Source: Streptomyces xanthophaeus
Lineage (GTDB): Bacteria; Actinomycetota; Actinomycetes; Streptomycetales; Streptomycetaceae
Reading direction: 5' to 3'
NCBI RefSeq assembly: GCF_000725805.1
Contig: NZ_KL647137.1
Location: 62,001 to 126,000 of the forward strand
Length of the DNA: 64,000 bases
Both the position numbers and the translations under genes were made by a program. The notes beneath the pieces are model-generated. The model saw only the letters and a program-made list of their open reading frames with translations, did no database searches and had not been told where the DNA came from. Positions 27,646-35,921 of this stretch are shown here, in pieces. Within the stretch, counting starts at the first letter, position 1. Each line of letters opens with the position of its first letter.

Positions 27646-28146
27646 ATGTCCTTCCTCCGCCGCCACCGCGCCGCCACACCCGCCGGCCCGGACTTCGACG
27701 TCCTGGCCATGGACCCGGGGGACTGGCCGGGCAATCTCGGGGCCGGGCTGCTGCCCGCGCCCGACGGCAGCTGCCAGGGTGTCTTCCTCCGCTACGACCT
27801 GTTCGGCGGACGCGGCCCCGCGATGATCATCGGGAACCTCCCCGAGGGCTCCCCCGCCCGGGACCTCTCCGACGGGCAGATCCCCTTCGAGGTGGCCCAG
27901 CTCCTCGACGCGCTGGAGAACGACGAGGACGTCGAGGTCACCGGCGCCGAGGACTGCCCCGTCATGCAGGGCGACAACCTCCTCATCGTCCGCAAGATCA
28001 AGCTGTCGGAGTCCCGCATCTCCTGCGTCCAGTTCGACCGCAGCGACAACGTGCTGGTGACCATCGCCAGCTGGGACCGCCCGATCACCGATGACCTCTA
28101 CGCCCTCCTGAAGCCGCTCCCCGCCGAGCTCTTCCAGCAGGGCTGA
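27646..28146 (+). CDS. conserved protein of unknown function
   Basis: A 166-residue, soluble, acidic protein that I do not recognise. It begins MSFLRRHR and contains DPGDWPGNLGAGLLPAPDG, FEVAQLLDALENDEDVEVTGAEDC and VLVTIASWDRPITDDLYALLKPL. There is no signal peptide, membrane segment or obvious catalytic motif. It has clean coding statistics and ATG 27646 starts at a GTACCATGGCGGC region with little ribosome-binding complementarity. It ends 13 bases from the convergent kstD gene. Confidence 0.75.
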   Translation: MSFLRRHRAATPAGPDFDVLAMDPGDWPGNLGAGLLPAPDGSCQGVFLRYDLFGGRGPAMIIGNLPEGSPARDLSDGQIPFEVAQLLDALENDEDVEVTGAEDCPVMQGDNLLIVRKIKLSESRISCVQFDRSDNVLVTIASWDRPITDDLYALLKPLPAELFQQG

Positions 28147-28159
28147 CCGCTCCCCGACG

Positions 28160-29929
28160 TCACGCGTCCGCGATGGCGTTCGCCGCCACGTAGCCGAACG
28201 TCATCGCGGGACCGATCGTCGATCCGGCCCCCGCGTAGCTGTGGCCCATCACCGCCGCGCTCGCGTTGCCCGCCGCGTACAGGCCGGGGATCACCGAACC
28301 GTCAGGCCGCAGCGCCCGGGCCCGCGCGTCCGTGACGATGCCGCCCTTCGTGCCCAGGTCACCCGGCACGATCTTGAACGCGTAGAACGGCGGCGCCCAG
28401 ATCGGCGCCAGGCACGAGTTCGGGTGCACGTTCGGGTCGGTGTAGTAGTGGTCGTACGCGGTGGCGCCCCGCCGGAAGTCGGTGTCGGTGCCGTTCCACG
28501 CCTGGGCGTTGAACCGGTTGAGCGTCGCGCGCAGCGCCGCCGCCGGCACCCCGATCTGCCCGGCCAGCGCGTCCCAGGTCCACGCCTTCTTCGCCGCGCC
28601 CGCCTCGTACCAGGCGTCCGGGAAGACGAGCGTCGGCAGGATGTCCTTGAACAGGTACTTGTTGCGGTAGTTCTGGTCCACGATCAGCCAGGCCGGGATG
28701 TGCGAGCCCGCCGCGCCCCGGTCCTTCTCGTACATCACGTGCACCACGTCGCTGTACGGGGCCGCCTCGTTGACGAACCGCGCCCCGGCCCGGTTCACGA
28801 TCAGGCCACCCGGCAGGGTCCGTTCGGCGAGGCAGAAGTACGGCTCGCCGGGCAGCGGGATCGACGGACCCCACCACGCGTCCTCCATCAGGTCCAGCGC
28901 CGCCCCGGCCCGCTGTCCCGCCCGGATCCCGTCCCCGGTGTTCTCCTTCGCGCCCACCGACCACTGGGTACCGATCGGCTGCTGCTGGTACTGCGCCCGC
29001 ATCTGCGCGTTGTGCTCGAAGCCGCCCGAGCCGATGATCACGCCGCGGCGGGCCCGTACGGTGCCCCGTACGCCCTCCTTCTCCACGACCACGCCCGTCA
29101 CGGGCCCGCCCGCGCCGCCCTCCTGGACCAGCTCCACCAGCGGGCTGTTCAGCCAGAGGGGCACCCCCGCCCGCAGCAGCCCCGCCCGCAGTCCGGCCGC
29201 CAGGGCCTGGCCCATGGTCAGGGGCTTCTCCCCGTGCAGGGCGGCCTTCGTACCGCGGGCCAGGCATTCGGTGGACACGGCCAGCCCCTTGGCGTTGACC
29301 GCCGCCAGGTTCAGCCACTTGTAATCCTGGCTGAACACCACCATCCCGGCCGGGACCGGCATGTACGCCGGGTTCAGGCGGGCCAGTTCGGCCCCCAGGA
29401 TCCGGCCGTCGATCTGGTCGGGCTCGATGGAGCGGCCGTTCGGCAGCCCGCCGGGCAGGTCGGGGTAGTAGTCGCTGTACCCCTCCATGAAGCGGAACCG
29501 GAGCGGACTGCTGGCCATCACGAAGTCGAGCATCCGCGGGCCGTTCGCCAGGAATGCGGCCTGCCGGTCGGCCGGCACCTCGGGGCCGACCACGGCCGCG
29601 AGGTACTGCGCCGCCTTCTGGGGTGTGTCGGGCACCCCCGCGCCGAGGATCACCGAGTTGTTGGGGAGCCAGATCCCCGCCCCGGAACGCGCGGCCGAAC
29701 CGCCGAAGGTGGGGGCCTTCTCGACCACCAGGACGCTCAGCCCGCGCCCGGCGGCGGTGAGCGCGGCGGTCATCCCGGCGGCCCCGGACCCGACCACGAC
29801 CACGTCGTACTCACCGAGCGGTGGCCCGTCGTCGGCCCGGGCGGAGCCGCCCGGCAGCACGGTGGCGGCGAGCACCCCGGCACCGGTCCCGGCCAGGACG
29901 CTGCGGCGGGAGGGGAGGGAGGACGTCAT
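28160..29929 (-). CDS. kstD: Tat-exported 3-ketosteroid-delta-1-dehydrogenase (KstD family)
   Basis: The 589-residue flavoprotein has a twin-arginine signal (SRRSVLAGTGAGVLAATVLPGGSARA, in parts SRRSVLAG and VLPGGSARA, residues 7-32) before the FAD motif VVVVGSGAAG (43-52). Family hallmarks are EKAPTFGGSAARSGAGIWLPNN, GYSDYYP (first active-site Tyr), NEAAPYSDVVHVMY, GSGGFEHN, and the C-terminal GHSYAGAGSTIGPAMTFGY, holding the Tyr and Gly at the positions of KstD1 Y487/G491. It introduces the 1,2-double bond into 3-ketosteroids. I chose ATG 29929, after GGAGA; the open extension upstream would swallow the 30002 palindrome. Most characterised KstDs are not Tat substrates, so the export signal is unusual. 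Confidence 0.87.
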   Translation of the reverse strand: MTSSLPSRRSVLAGTGAGVLAATVLPGGSARADDGPPLGEYDVVVVGSGAAGMTAALTAAGRGLSVLVVEKAPTFGGSAARSGAGIWLPNNSVILGAGVPDTPQKAAQYLAAVVGPEVPADRQAAFLANGPRMLDFVMASSPLRFRFMEGYSDYYPDLPGGLPNGRSIEPDQIDGRILGAELARLNPAYMPVPAGMVVFSQDYKWLNLAAVNAKGLAVSTECLARGTKAALHGEKPLTMGQALAAGLRAGLLRAGVPLWLNSPLVELVQEGGAGGPVTGVVVEKEGVRGTVRARRGVIIGSGGFEHNAQMRAQYQQQPIGTQWSVGAKENTGDGIRAGQRAGAALDLMEDAWWGPSIPLPGEPYFCLAERTLPGGLIVNRAGARFVNEAAPYSDVVHVMYEKDRGAAGSHIPAWLIVDQNYRNKYLFKDILPTLVFPDAWYEAGAAKKAWTWDALAGQIGVPAAALRATLNRFNAQAWNGTDTDFRRGATAYDHYYTDPNVHPNSCLAPIWAPPFYAFKIVPGDLGTKGGIVTDARARALRPDGSVIPGLYAAGNASAAVMGHSYAGAGSTIGPAMTFGYVAANAIADA

Positions 29930-30001
29930 GGGCGGTCTCCAGGCGGTAGGGGGGAAGAGAGAGGGGGCGGAGCGCGAGGAACGGGCGGACCGGCACGGCA
30001 C

Positions 30002-30018
30002 TCTGATGCCGCGTCAGA
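30002..30018. promoter_or_regulatory. 17-bp operator palindrome, copy 3 of 3
   Basis: The minus strand reads TCTGACGCGGCATCAGA, nearly identical to the copy at 4300 (TCTGACACTGCATCAGA). It lies 72 bases before the kstD start and 87 bases before the divergent ankyrin gene. Confidence 0.7.
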
Positions 30019-30105
30019 AGAGGAAAGGTGTTCGGGGGATCATGTGATGTCAAGGCATACGCGCCACCCGGCGGCCGGCCGCACGCCACGACCTAGGATC
30101 GGGGC

Positions 30106-30762
30106 ATGGCGAAGACAGAGCACGCGGTGTGGGACGGCGTCACCACCCGCGACGGCTACCCCGACGACCTCGTGGCCCGGCGGGACCTGCTGGCGGACGC
30201 GGCCCGCGACGCGGACTGGCCGCGCGTGTTCGACCTGCTGGCGCAGCACCCGGACTGGGTCAACGCGACGCGCGTGGGCGGCCCCAGCGGATTCGCCCTG
30301 CTGCACCAGGCGGCCTGGCACGGCGCGCAGGACGCCGCCGCGGTGCTCGTCGGCTGCGGCGCGTGGCGCACCCTGCCGACCGCGGCCGGGGAGCGGGCCG
30401 TCGACATCGCCCTGGCCCGCGGCCACAAGGGAGTGTCGGCGCTGCTGCGGCCCCTGGTGCGCCACCCGCTGCCGGCCGGGACGCTGACCGCGCTGGAAGG
30501 ACGGCTGCACGCGCTGATCCGGGCCGACAGTCACGGCCTCGCCGACCGGCACCGCCTGAAGCTGCCGGCGCTGGCCGTCCTCACCGAACTCGACGAGCCC
30601 CGCATGTACTTCCCCGTACCCGGCATGTACGGCGGCTTCGGCTACCGGCTGGAGGGCGACAGCCTCGTCACCGAGAGCTCCAGCCGCGTCGTCGGCGGCT
30701 CCGGCCGGCGCCACCGCATCACCGTCGGCGCCACCGAGCTGGTGGCTCAAGGCTTCGTCTGA
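30106..30762 (+). CDS. ankyrin repeat domain-containing protein
   Basis: A 218-residue cytoplasmic protein with two ankyrin-type repeats in its first half: GGPSGFALLHQAAWHGAQDAAAVLVGCGA (in parts, SGFALLHQAAWHGA and AAAVLVGCGA, about 58-87) and TAAGERAVDIALARGHKGVSALL. The second half (YFPVPGMYGGFGYRLEGDSLVTES) is a small beta domain of unknown role. It is divergent from kstD across 176 bases that include the third palindrome, but nothing in its sequence links it to steroid metabolism. It ends at a strong terminator. Confidence 0.82.
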   Translation: MAKTEHAVWDGVTTRDGYPDDLVARRDLLADAARDADWPRVFDLLAQHPDWVNATRVGGPSGFALLHQAAWHGAQDAAAVLVGCGAWRTLPTAAGERAVDIALARGHKGVSALLRPLVRHPLPAGTLTALEGRLHALIRADSHGLADRHRLKLPALAVLTELDEPRMYFPVPGMYGGFGYRLEGDSLVTESSSRVVGGSGRRHRITVGATELVAQGFV

Positions 30763-30799
30763 GCAGGGCGCGTCCCGCCCGCGCTCGTACGCGGACACT

Positions 30800-30832
30800 G
30801 CCGAGCCCCGGGCGGGTGACCCGGGGCTCGGC
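30800..30832. terminator. bidirectional hairpin terminator
   Basis: A perfect 13-bp inverted repeat (GCCGAGCCCCGGG at 30800-30812, complement at 30820-30832) with a 7-base loop separates the convergent ankyrin and phosphotransferase genes. Confidence 0.82.
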
Positions 30833-30863
30833 AACCATGGGGGTCAGGAGGACCCGGCGGAGG

Positions 30864-31988
30864 TCAGCGGGTGCCGACCGCCGCGCGGACCGCTCGGCGG
30901 GCCAGTCCGGCGTCGTCGTGCAGGCGGCGCAGCAGCAGCCGCTGCTCCTCGCCCGAGGACAGGGCGCCCGCGGGCACGGGCTGGGCCGGGGCGGTCGCGA
31001 GCATCGAGCGCTGCACCGCCGTCTCGGACATCCGGATCTCCCGGGTCAGCACCAGCATCAGGTTGACCAGGAAGGCGTCCCGGGCGGCCGGGCCGGCCGA
31101 CTGGGCGAGGCGGCTGATCTGGCTGCGGGCTGCCGGGGCGTCGCCCAGGACCGTCCACAGCGTGGCCAGGTCGTAGCCCGGCAGGTACCAGCCCGCGTGT
31201 TCCCAGTCGAGCAGGACCGGTCCCGCCGGGGACAGGAGCAGGTTCGAGAGCAGCGCGTCACCGTGGTTGAACTGCAGGCCCGTGCCCGACATCTTCACGC
31301 CGTGCAGCAGCTTCTGCAGGTCACCCAGGTCCCGGTCGGTCAGCAGACCCAGTTCGTAGTCGCGCAGGATCCGGCGCGAGTAGTTCATCGGGGTCCCGAA
31401 CAGCTCGCCCGGCGGACGCCACTGGTTGACCCGGCAGACAGCGCCGAGGGCCGCCCGCAGGTCGACCCGCGGCGGGGCCTCGACCGGGTGCCGCTGCAGT
31501 GCCGCCACCCGGCCGGCCATCCGCTCGACCACCAGCGTGCAGTTCTCGGGGTCGGCGGCGATCAGCCGCGGGACCCGGACCGGCGGACGGTGCCGGACGA
31601 ACGCCCGGTACGCCGCTATTTCGTGCCGGTACCGCTCGCGCCACTCGGGCGAGTGATCCAGTAAAACCTTCGCGACGGCGGTCATCCGTCCGGTGGTCCC
31701 CACGAGGAGGACCGAGCGGCCGCTGCGCCGCAGCACCTGGACCGGGGCGAACTCCGGACAGATCCGCTGGACCGACGCGAGCGCGGTGCGCAGCTGCGCA
31801 CCCTGCGGCCCGGAGAGGTCGATTCTGCCGCTGAGCGGCTGCGATCCGGTGCCCGGCATCCGCCGCGCCCTGACGGCGCCCTGCGCCGGGGCCGCCGGGC
31901 GGCCGGGGTCGAGGTAGGGGCTGCCGCCCGCCTGGAGCGTGCGGTGCGGGCGGACCGGGGCGGACACGGAGGACGTTGATGCGTACAT
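30864..31988 (-). CDS. aminoglycoside-phosphotransferase-like (APH family) protein
   Basis: The 374-residue protein has a kinase-like APH fold: [26 protein letters not shown] with the ATP-binding Lys, the hinge [13 protein letters not shown], the Brenner motif [12 protein letters not shown] (catalytic Asp, Mg-binding Asn) and [17 protein letters not shown] in place of the usual DFD/E loop. An approximately 80-residue Pro/Arg-rich N-terminus precedes it. I chose ATG 31988 (preceded by GAAGGGATCC) over a longer open frame. A TTA codon at 31664-31662 (in AKVLLD) makes translation depend on the bldA tRNA. It is divergent from an NsdA-like developmental regulator; a resistance role is possible but unproven. 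Confidence 0.8.
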   Translation of the reverse strand: MYASTSSVSAPVRPHRTLQAGGSPYLDPGRPAAPAQGAVRARRMPGTGSQPLSGRIDLSGPQGAQLRTALASVQRICPEFAPVQVLRRSGRSVLLVGTTGRMTAVAKVLLDHSPEWRERYRHEIAAYRAFVRHRPPVRVPRLIAADPENCTLVVERMAGRVAALQRHPVEAPPRVDLRAALGAVCRVNQWRPPGELFGTPMNYSRRILRDYELGLLTDRDLGDLQKLLHGVKMSGTGLQFNHGDALLSNLLLSPAGPVLLDWEHAGWYLPGYDLATLWTVLGDAPAARSQISRLAQSAGPAARDAFLVNLMLVLTREIRMSETAVQRSMLATAPAQPVPAGALSSGEEQRLLLRRLHDDAGLARRAVRAAVGTR

Positions 31989-32217
31989 GGCGTTACGGAT
32001 CCCTTCGTGCGCCGACGAGTTCGTACGCCGCCCCGCCGGATCCCGTACTTCACCCTGGGGAGTTCCGCCGGTGACCGGGTCGGGGAGGCGCATTCCTACC
32101 TGACACCCAGCCGCGGGTGGCGGACCATCGAGCGTGCCCTGGCGAAGCCTGGCGAATAGTCGCTCGGCATCTGACGGGGGGCTACTGTCAAGTCAGCCGA
32201 GAACCTGGGGGCTTGAC

Positions 32218-33708
32218 GTGAGCAAAGGTCCAAACACCCGCTTGAACGACCTGTTCGGCCTGGCCGGCTGGTCGAAGGGCGAACTGGCGAGGATGGTCAA
32301 CAGGCAGGCGGCGGCCATGGGTCACCACCAGCTGGCCACCGACACCTCGCGGGTGAGGCGCTGGATCGACATGGGGGAGACCCCGCGCGAACCGGTGCCC
32401 ACGGTACTGGCAGCACTGTTCACCGAGCGGCTCGGTCGTGTCGTGACCATCGAGGACCTCGGGTTCGTACGGCAGCGGCGCACCTCCAAACGGCAGCCGG
32501 ACGGGGTGAAGGAGAACCCCGACGGAGTGCCCTGGGCGCCCGAACGCACGGCCGCGGTCCTCACCGAATTCACGGGAATGGACCTCATGCTCAACCGTCG
32601 CGGTCTGATGGGCGCGGGTGCCGCGCTCACCGCCGGCTCAGTTCTCAGCAACGCCATGTACGACTGGCTCCACACCGACCCCGCCCGGGACGCGCAGGGC
32701 GCGGGCGACGCCTTCCAGGCCGATCCGGCGGGTTACGACCGCTACGAGGCAGCCCCGATCGGCTCGCAGGAGATCGAGGCCCTGGAGCGTTCCGTGGAGG
32801 TCTTCCGGGCCTGGGACGCCTCCAGAGGCGGCGGGCTCCAGCGCAAGGCCGTCGTCGGCCAGCTCAACGAGGTGGGCGGCATGCTCGCCTACCACCACCC
32901 GGACCACCTCCAGCGGCGGTTGTGGGGGGTGGCGGCCAACCTGGCGGTGCTGGCGGGCTGGATGTCCCACGACGTGGGCCTCGAACCGACGGCCCAGAAG
33001 TACTTCGTCATCGCCGCGCACGCGGCCCGCGAGGGCGGCGACCGGCCGCGCGCGGGCGAGGCACTGTCCCGCGCCGCCCGGCAGATGGTCCACCTCGGCA
33101 AGCCGCACGAGGCCCTCGACCTGATGAAGCTGGCCCAGTCCGGCTCGGGGGAGCAGACCCTGCCGCGCACCCGCGCCATGCTGCACACCATCGAGGCCTG
33201 GGCGCAGGCCGCGATGGGCAAGGGGCAGGCCATGCGCCGCACCCTGGGCGAGGCGGAGGAGCTGTTCGTCTCCGACAAGGGCGACGTACCGCCGCCGAGC
33301 TGGATGCAGCACTTCGACGAGGCCGACCTGCACGGCATGCAGGCCCTGGCGTACCGGACGCTCGCCGACCACGACGCCACGGCCGCCCCCGTCGCCGCAC
33401 GCCACGCCAGGGAGGCGCTGCGGCTGCGCGGTGACGGCTACCAGCGTTCGCAGATCTTCGACTACATCTCGATGGCCTCCGCCTGCTTCATCGCCGACGA
33501 CCCGGAGCAGGCCGACCGCTACGCCCGCCTCGCGCTGGTCTCAATGAACGAGACCTCCTCGCACCGGACTTGGGACCGGCTGCGCGAGATGTACCGGCTC
33601 ACCGGCCAGTACGCCGGGTACGCGCGCATCGAGGACCTGCGCGAGGAGATCGAGCTGGCCCTCCCGGACAGCCCTGCGCCGCGCAGCCCGCGCGGCAGCC
33701 AGGTGTAG
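32218..33708 (+). CDS. NsdA-like TPR transcriptional/developmental regulator
   Basis: The 496-residue protein starts at GTG 32218 after CTGGGGGC. Its N-terminus SGWSKGELARMVNRQA-type segment and SRVRRWIDMGETPREPVPTVLAALFTERLGRVVTIEDLG form a divergent XRE-like DNA-binding or recruitment domain. The C-terminal two thirds are TPR helices (for example WMSHDVGLEPTAQKYFVIAAHAA, RQMVHLGKPHEALDLMKLAQ). The pattern matches S. coelicolor NsdA, a negative regulator of sporulation and antibiotic production. It is probably a paralogue rather than the orthologue, since it lacks other nsdA neighbours. It is divergent from the phosphotransferase across 229 bases. Confidence 0.82.
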   Translation: MSKGPNTRLNDLFGLAGWSKGELARMVNRQAAAMGHHQLATDTSRVRRWIDMGETPREPVPTVLAALFTERLGRVVTIEDLGFVRQRRTSKRQPDGVKENPDGVPWAPERTAAVLTEFTGMDLMLNRRGLMGAGAALTAGSVLSNAMYDWLHTDPARDAQGAGDAFQADPAGYDRYEAAPIGSQEIEALERSVEVFRAWDASRGGGLQRKAVVGQLNEVGGMLAYHHPDHLQRRLWGVAANLAVLAGWMSHDVGLEPTAQKYFVIAAHAAREGGDRPRAGEALSRAARQMVHLGKPHEALDLMKLAQSGSGEQTLPRTRAMLHTIEAWAQAAMGKGQAMRRTLGEAEELFVSDKGDVPPPSWMQHFDEADLHGMQALAYRTLADHDATAAPVAARHAREALRLRGDGYQRSQIFDYISMASACFIADDPEQADRYARLALVSMNETSSHRTWDRLREMYRLTGQYAGYARIEDLREEIELALPDSPAPRSPRGSQV

Positions 33709-34010
33709 CTACGCCCCAGCTCACCGGCAGTCCGTCACCGATAGGCCGTCACCGGCCGCCCGCCGCATCCGCCAGGCGGCTCCTGCCCGGCCGCATCCGC
33801 CGGGCCGTACCTGTCAGGACGTACCCGCCAGGTCGTCCACGCACCTTGCCCGGCCCCACCCGATCGGTCCGGTCCCACCCGGACCCGTACGCCGGCCCGC
33901 ACCGAGACGAGAAAGGCCGCGCCTGACGGCGCGGCCCCGAAGCTCCCACCGCGGGCAGCTCCCGACGTCGGTTTCTCCGTACGGCGTACCTACCTGCTAC
34001 CTGCTACCTG
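33709..34010. terminator. 300-base convergent intergenic region with a hairpin terminator
   Basis: No gene is seen. A 9-bp stem with a 4-base loop (GGCCGCGCC at 33915-33923, complement at 33928-33936) can terminate both flanking genes. Upstream are loose direct repeats of CCGCATCCGCC, and the phosphatase stop is embedded in a short tandem TACCTGC repeat at about 33988-34012. Confidence 0.6.
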
Positions 34011-35435
34011 CTACCCGCCCACCCGGGCGACGAGCACGCAGGCGTCGTCCTCGCGCTCGCTCTCGCCGAACTCCTCCAGGACCAGTCGTACGCAGTCGTG
34101 CGCCGACCGCGCCGCCGAGAACCGCGGCGCGAGCGCCAGCAGCCGCTCGGTGCCGTCCGTCCGGCTGAACTCGATGCTGCGCGGGGTCAGTCCGTCCGTG
34201 CTCAGCACGAGTACGTCGCCCGCCTCAAGCCGTTCCTCGGCCTGTCCGTACGTCGCGCCGGAGGTGGCGCCGAGGAGCACGCCCTCGGGGGGCGCCAGGG
34301 AGCGGCCCGACCCGCGGCGGAACAGGAGTGGTGCCGGGTGGCCCGCCTGGGCCCAGGTCAGGGCGCGGCGGGCGGGGTCGTAGCGGCAGCACACGGCGGA
34401 GCCGAGCGCGGGCTGGACGGAGGTCTCCAGCAGCTGGTTGAGCCAGCCCATCAGCGGACCCGGTTCGATCCCCGCCATGGCCATGCCGCGCAGCGCGCCC
34501 AGCATCATCGCCATGCCGGAGGTGGCGGTCACCCCGTGCCCGGTCAGGTCACCGACCGTCAGAAGGGAGCGTCCGTCGGGGAGTTCGAGGGCGTCGTACC
34601 AGTCGCCGCCGATCAGCGCGCTGGTCGCGGAGGGCAGGTAGTGTGCGGCCACGTCCAGGCTGCCGGAGGTGGCGTTCGGGAACCGCAGGGAGCCGCGCCA
34701 CGGGGGGAGCACGGCTTCCTGCAGTTCGACCGCCAGCCGGTGTTCGGTCTGTGCGATCTCCCGTCGGCGCTGCAACGAGTCACGGGACTCGCGCACCGCA
34801 CGCTGGCTCCGGCGCAGCTCGCTCACGTCGCGCAGGACGGCCCACATGGACGCCGTGCAGCCGTCGGAGTCGATGACCGGCTCGCCCCTCATGTGCAGCG
34901 TCCGGACCCGGCCGTCGGCCCGGACGATGCGGAACTCCCCGTCTATGGGCCGTCCGTCCACCAGACAGGCGGTCACCCAGGCGGTGAGCAGGGGCTGGTC
35001 CTCCGAGAAGAGGGTCGAGCCCAGCTCGTCGAGGGGCAGCGCGCCGGCTTCGGGGGAGCGGCCGAAGATCTGGAAGAGTTCGTCGGACCAGGTGACCTCG
35101 TCGGTCAGCAGGTTCCACTCGGCGCTGCCCACCCGGGTCTGGCGGTCCTCGGGGGCGAGTTCCGGTGCGGCCTGGGGGGCTTCGATCCGCTCGGGGGCCG
35201 GCGGGAGGCCCTCCTTGAGCTGGCCGAGGTGCTGGCCGAGGTCGTCGAGGTGGTGGACGGCCAGGTCGCAGAGGGCGCGCTGCCAGCGGCCCTGGGCGTC
35301 GTCGTCGTCCACGACGGTGTCCCGGCGGACGGCATCCACTTCTCCCCGCAGCCGCCGGGTCTGCGAGATCAGCGCGTCCACCGACCCTGGCTCGGGCGGC
35401 TGCGCGGGACGGTCCGCGAACAGGTGGGACGGCAT
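34011..35435 (-). CDS. PAS domain / SpoIIE-type PP2C serine phosphatase
   Basis: The 474-residue protein has an N-terminal helical coil (about 10-90), a PAS domain (about 105-235, VTWSDELFQIFGRSPEAG to SMWAVLRDVSELR), a connecting helix and a SpoIIE/PP2C phosphatase domain (LIGGDWYDALELPDGRSLLTVGDLTGHGV, in parts GGDWYDA and VGDLTGHG, metal-binding Asp residues; LVLSTDGLTPR; EREDDACVLVARV). It would dephosphorylate anti-anti-sigma proteins, with the PAS domain sensing a ligand or redox signal. ATG 35435 follows GGAG. No sigma/anti-sigma gene is adjacent; the divergent neighbour is a molybdenum hydroxylase. Confidence 0.88.
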   Translation of the reverse strand: MPSHLFADRPAQPPEPGSVDALISQTRRLRGEVDAVRRDTVVDDDDAQGRWQRALCDLAVHHLDDLGQHLGQLKEGLPPAPERIEAPQAAPELAPEDRQTRVGSAEWNLLTDEVTWSDELFQIFGRSPEAGALPLDELGSTLFSEDQPLLTAWVTACLVDGRPIDGEFRIVRADGRVRTLHMRGEPVIDSDGCTASMWAVLRDVSELRRSQRAVRESRDSLQRRREIAQTEHRLAVELQEAVLPPWRGSLRFPNATSGSLDVAAHYLPSATSALIGGDWYDALELPDGRSLLTVGDLTGHGVTATSGMAMMLGALRGMAMAGIEPGPLMGWLNQLLETSVQPALGSAVCCRYDPARRALTWAQAGHPAPLLFRRGSGRSLAPPEGVLLGATSGATYGQAEERLEAGDVLVLSTDGLTPRSIEFSRTDGTERLLALAPRFSAARSAHDCVRLVLEEFGESEREDDACVLVARVGG

Positions 35436-35921
35436 GAGAACTCCGATACAGGCGCGGCACGGCCAAGTCTGAAGGAAGGACCGGTAATGACTGTTGCACA
35501 GGCGGCGACGGCGTGTAAGACGTTTGGCAACATCCGCAACGGCCTTGCTCCAGGCATATGCCGCAGGCCTTCCGGTCCCCTTCCGCCCGTGCGAACGTTT
35601 CCGGTCACCACCCGCCCGCCCCTGCCGGGCGTCGTCCGCGGCCGCGCGGCGGATGCCCCTCCCCGGACCGGCCGGAATGCGTCCCCGCTGCCGGTGGCGC
35701 TCGATCGTACGGACGAGGTGTACGAGAGCCCGGCGCCACCGCGGCGCCGCCCCGGCCCCGTCAGGGCGTCCGGCGGGGTACCCCCCGAACGAAGGAACCC
35801 ATCCCCGGCGGGACAGGGGAACCCCGGGCTTCCCCCGGCACCCGGCGATCGCTACCCTACGTGTCGGTAATGACCGGGGAAGGGCCTGCGATCGCGGGTT
35901 CGTGCAGGTGGGGACGTTGAC
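35436..35921. other. 486-base divergent intergenic region
   Basis: I see no credible gene. Open frames on the + strand here are Arg/Pro-rich shadows. The region must contain promoters for both the phosphatase and the molybdenum hydroxylase; it is comparatively A/T-rich between 35455 and 35560 and again at 35850-35880, but no clear palindrome stands out. Confidence 0.5.

Noticed and set aside
30001..30002. A start for KstD at 30001, 72 bases upstream of the chosen ATG
   Set aside because: It would put the palindrome inside coding sequence and add a basic, non-signal N-terminus before the Tat motif; ATG 29929 has its own GGAGA. The interval given here is only a position marker.
32161..32220. 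TCTGAC...GTCAAGTCAG near the NsdA-like start as another copy of the shared operator
   Set aside because: Only one half-site is present and the spacing does not fit.
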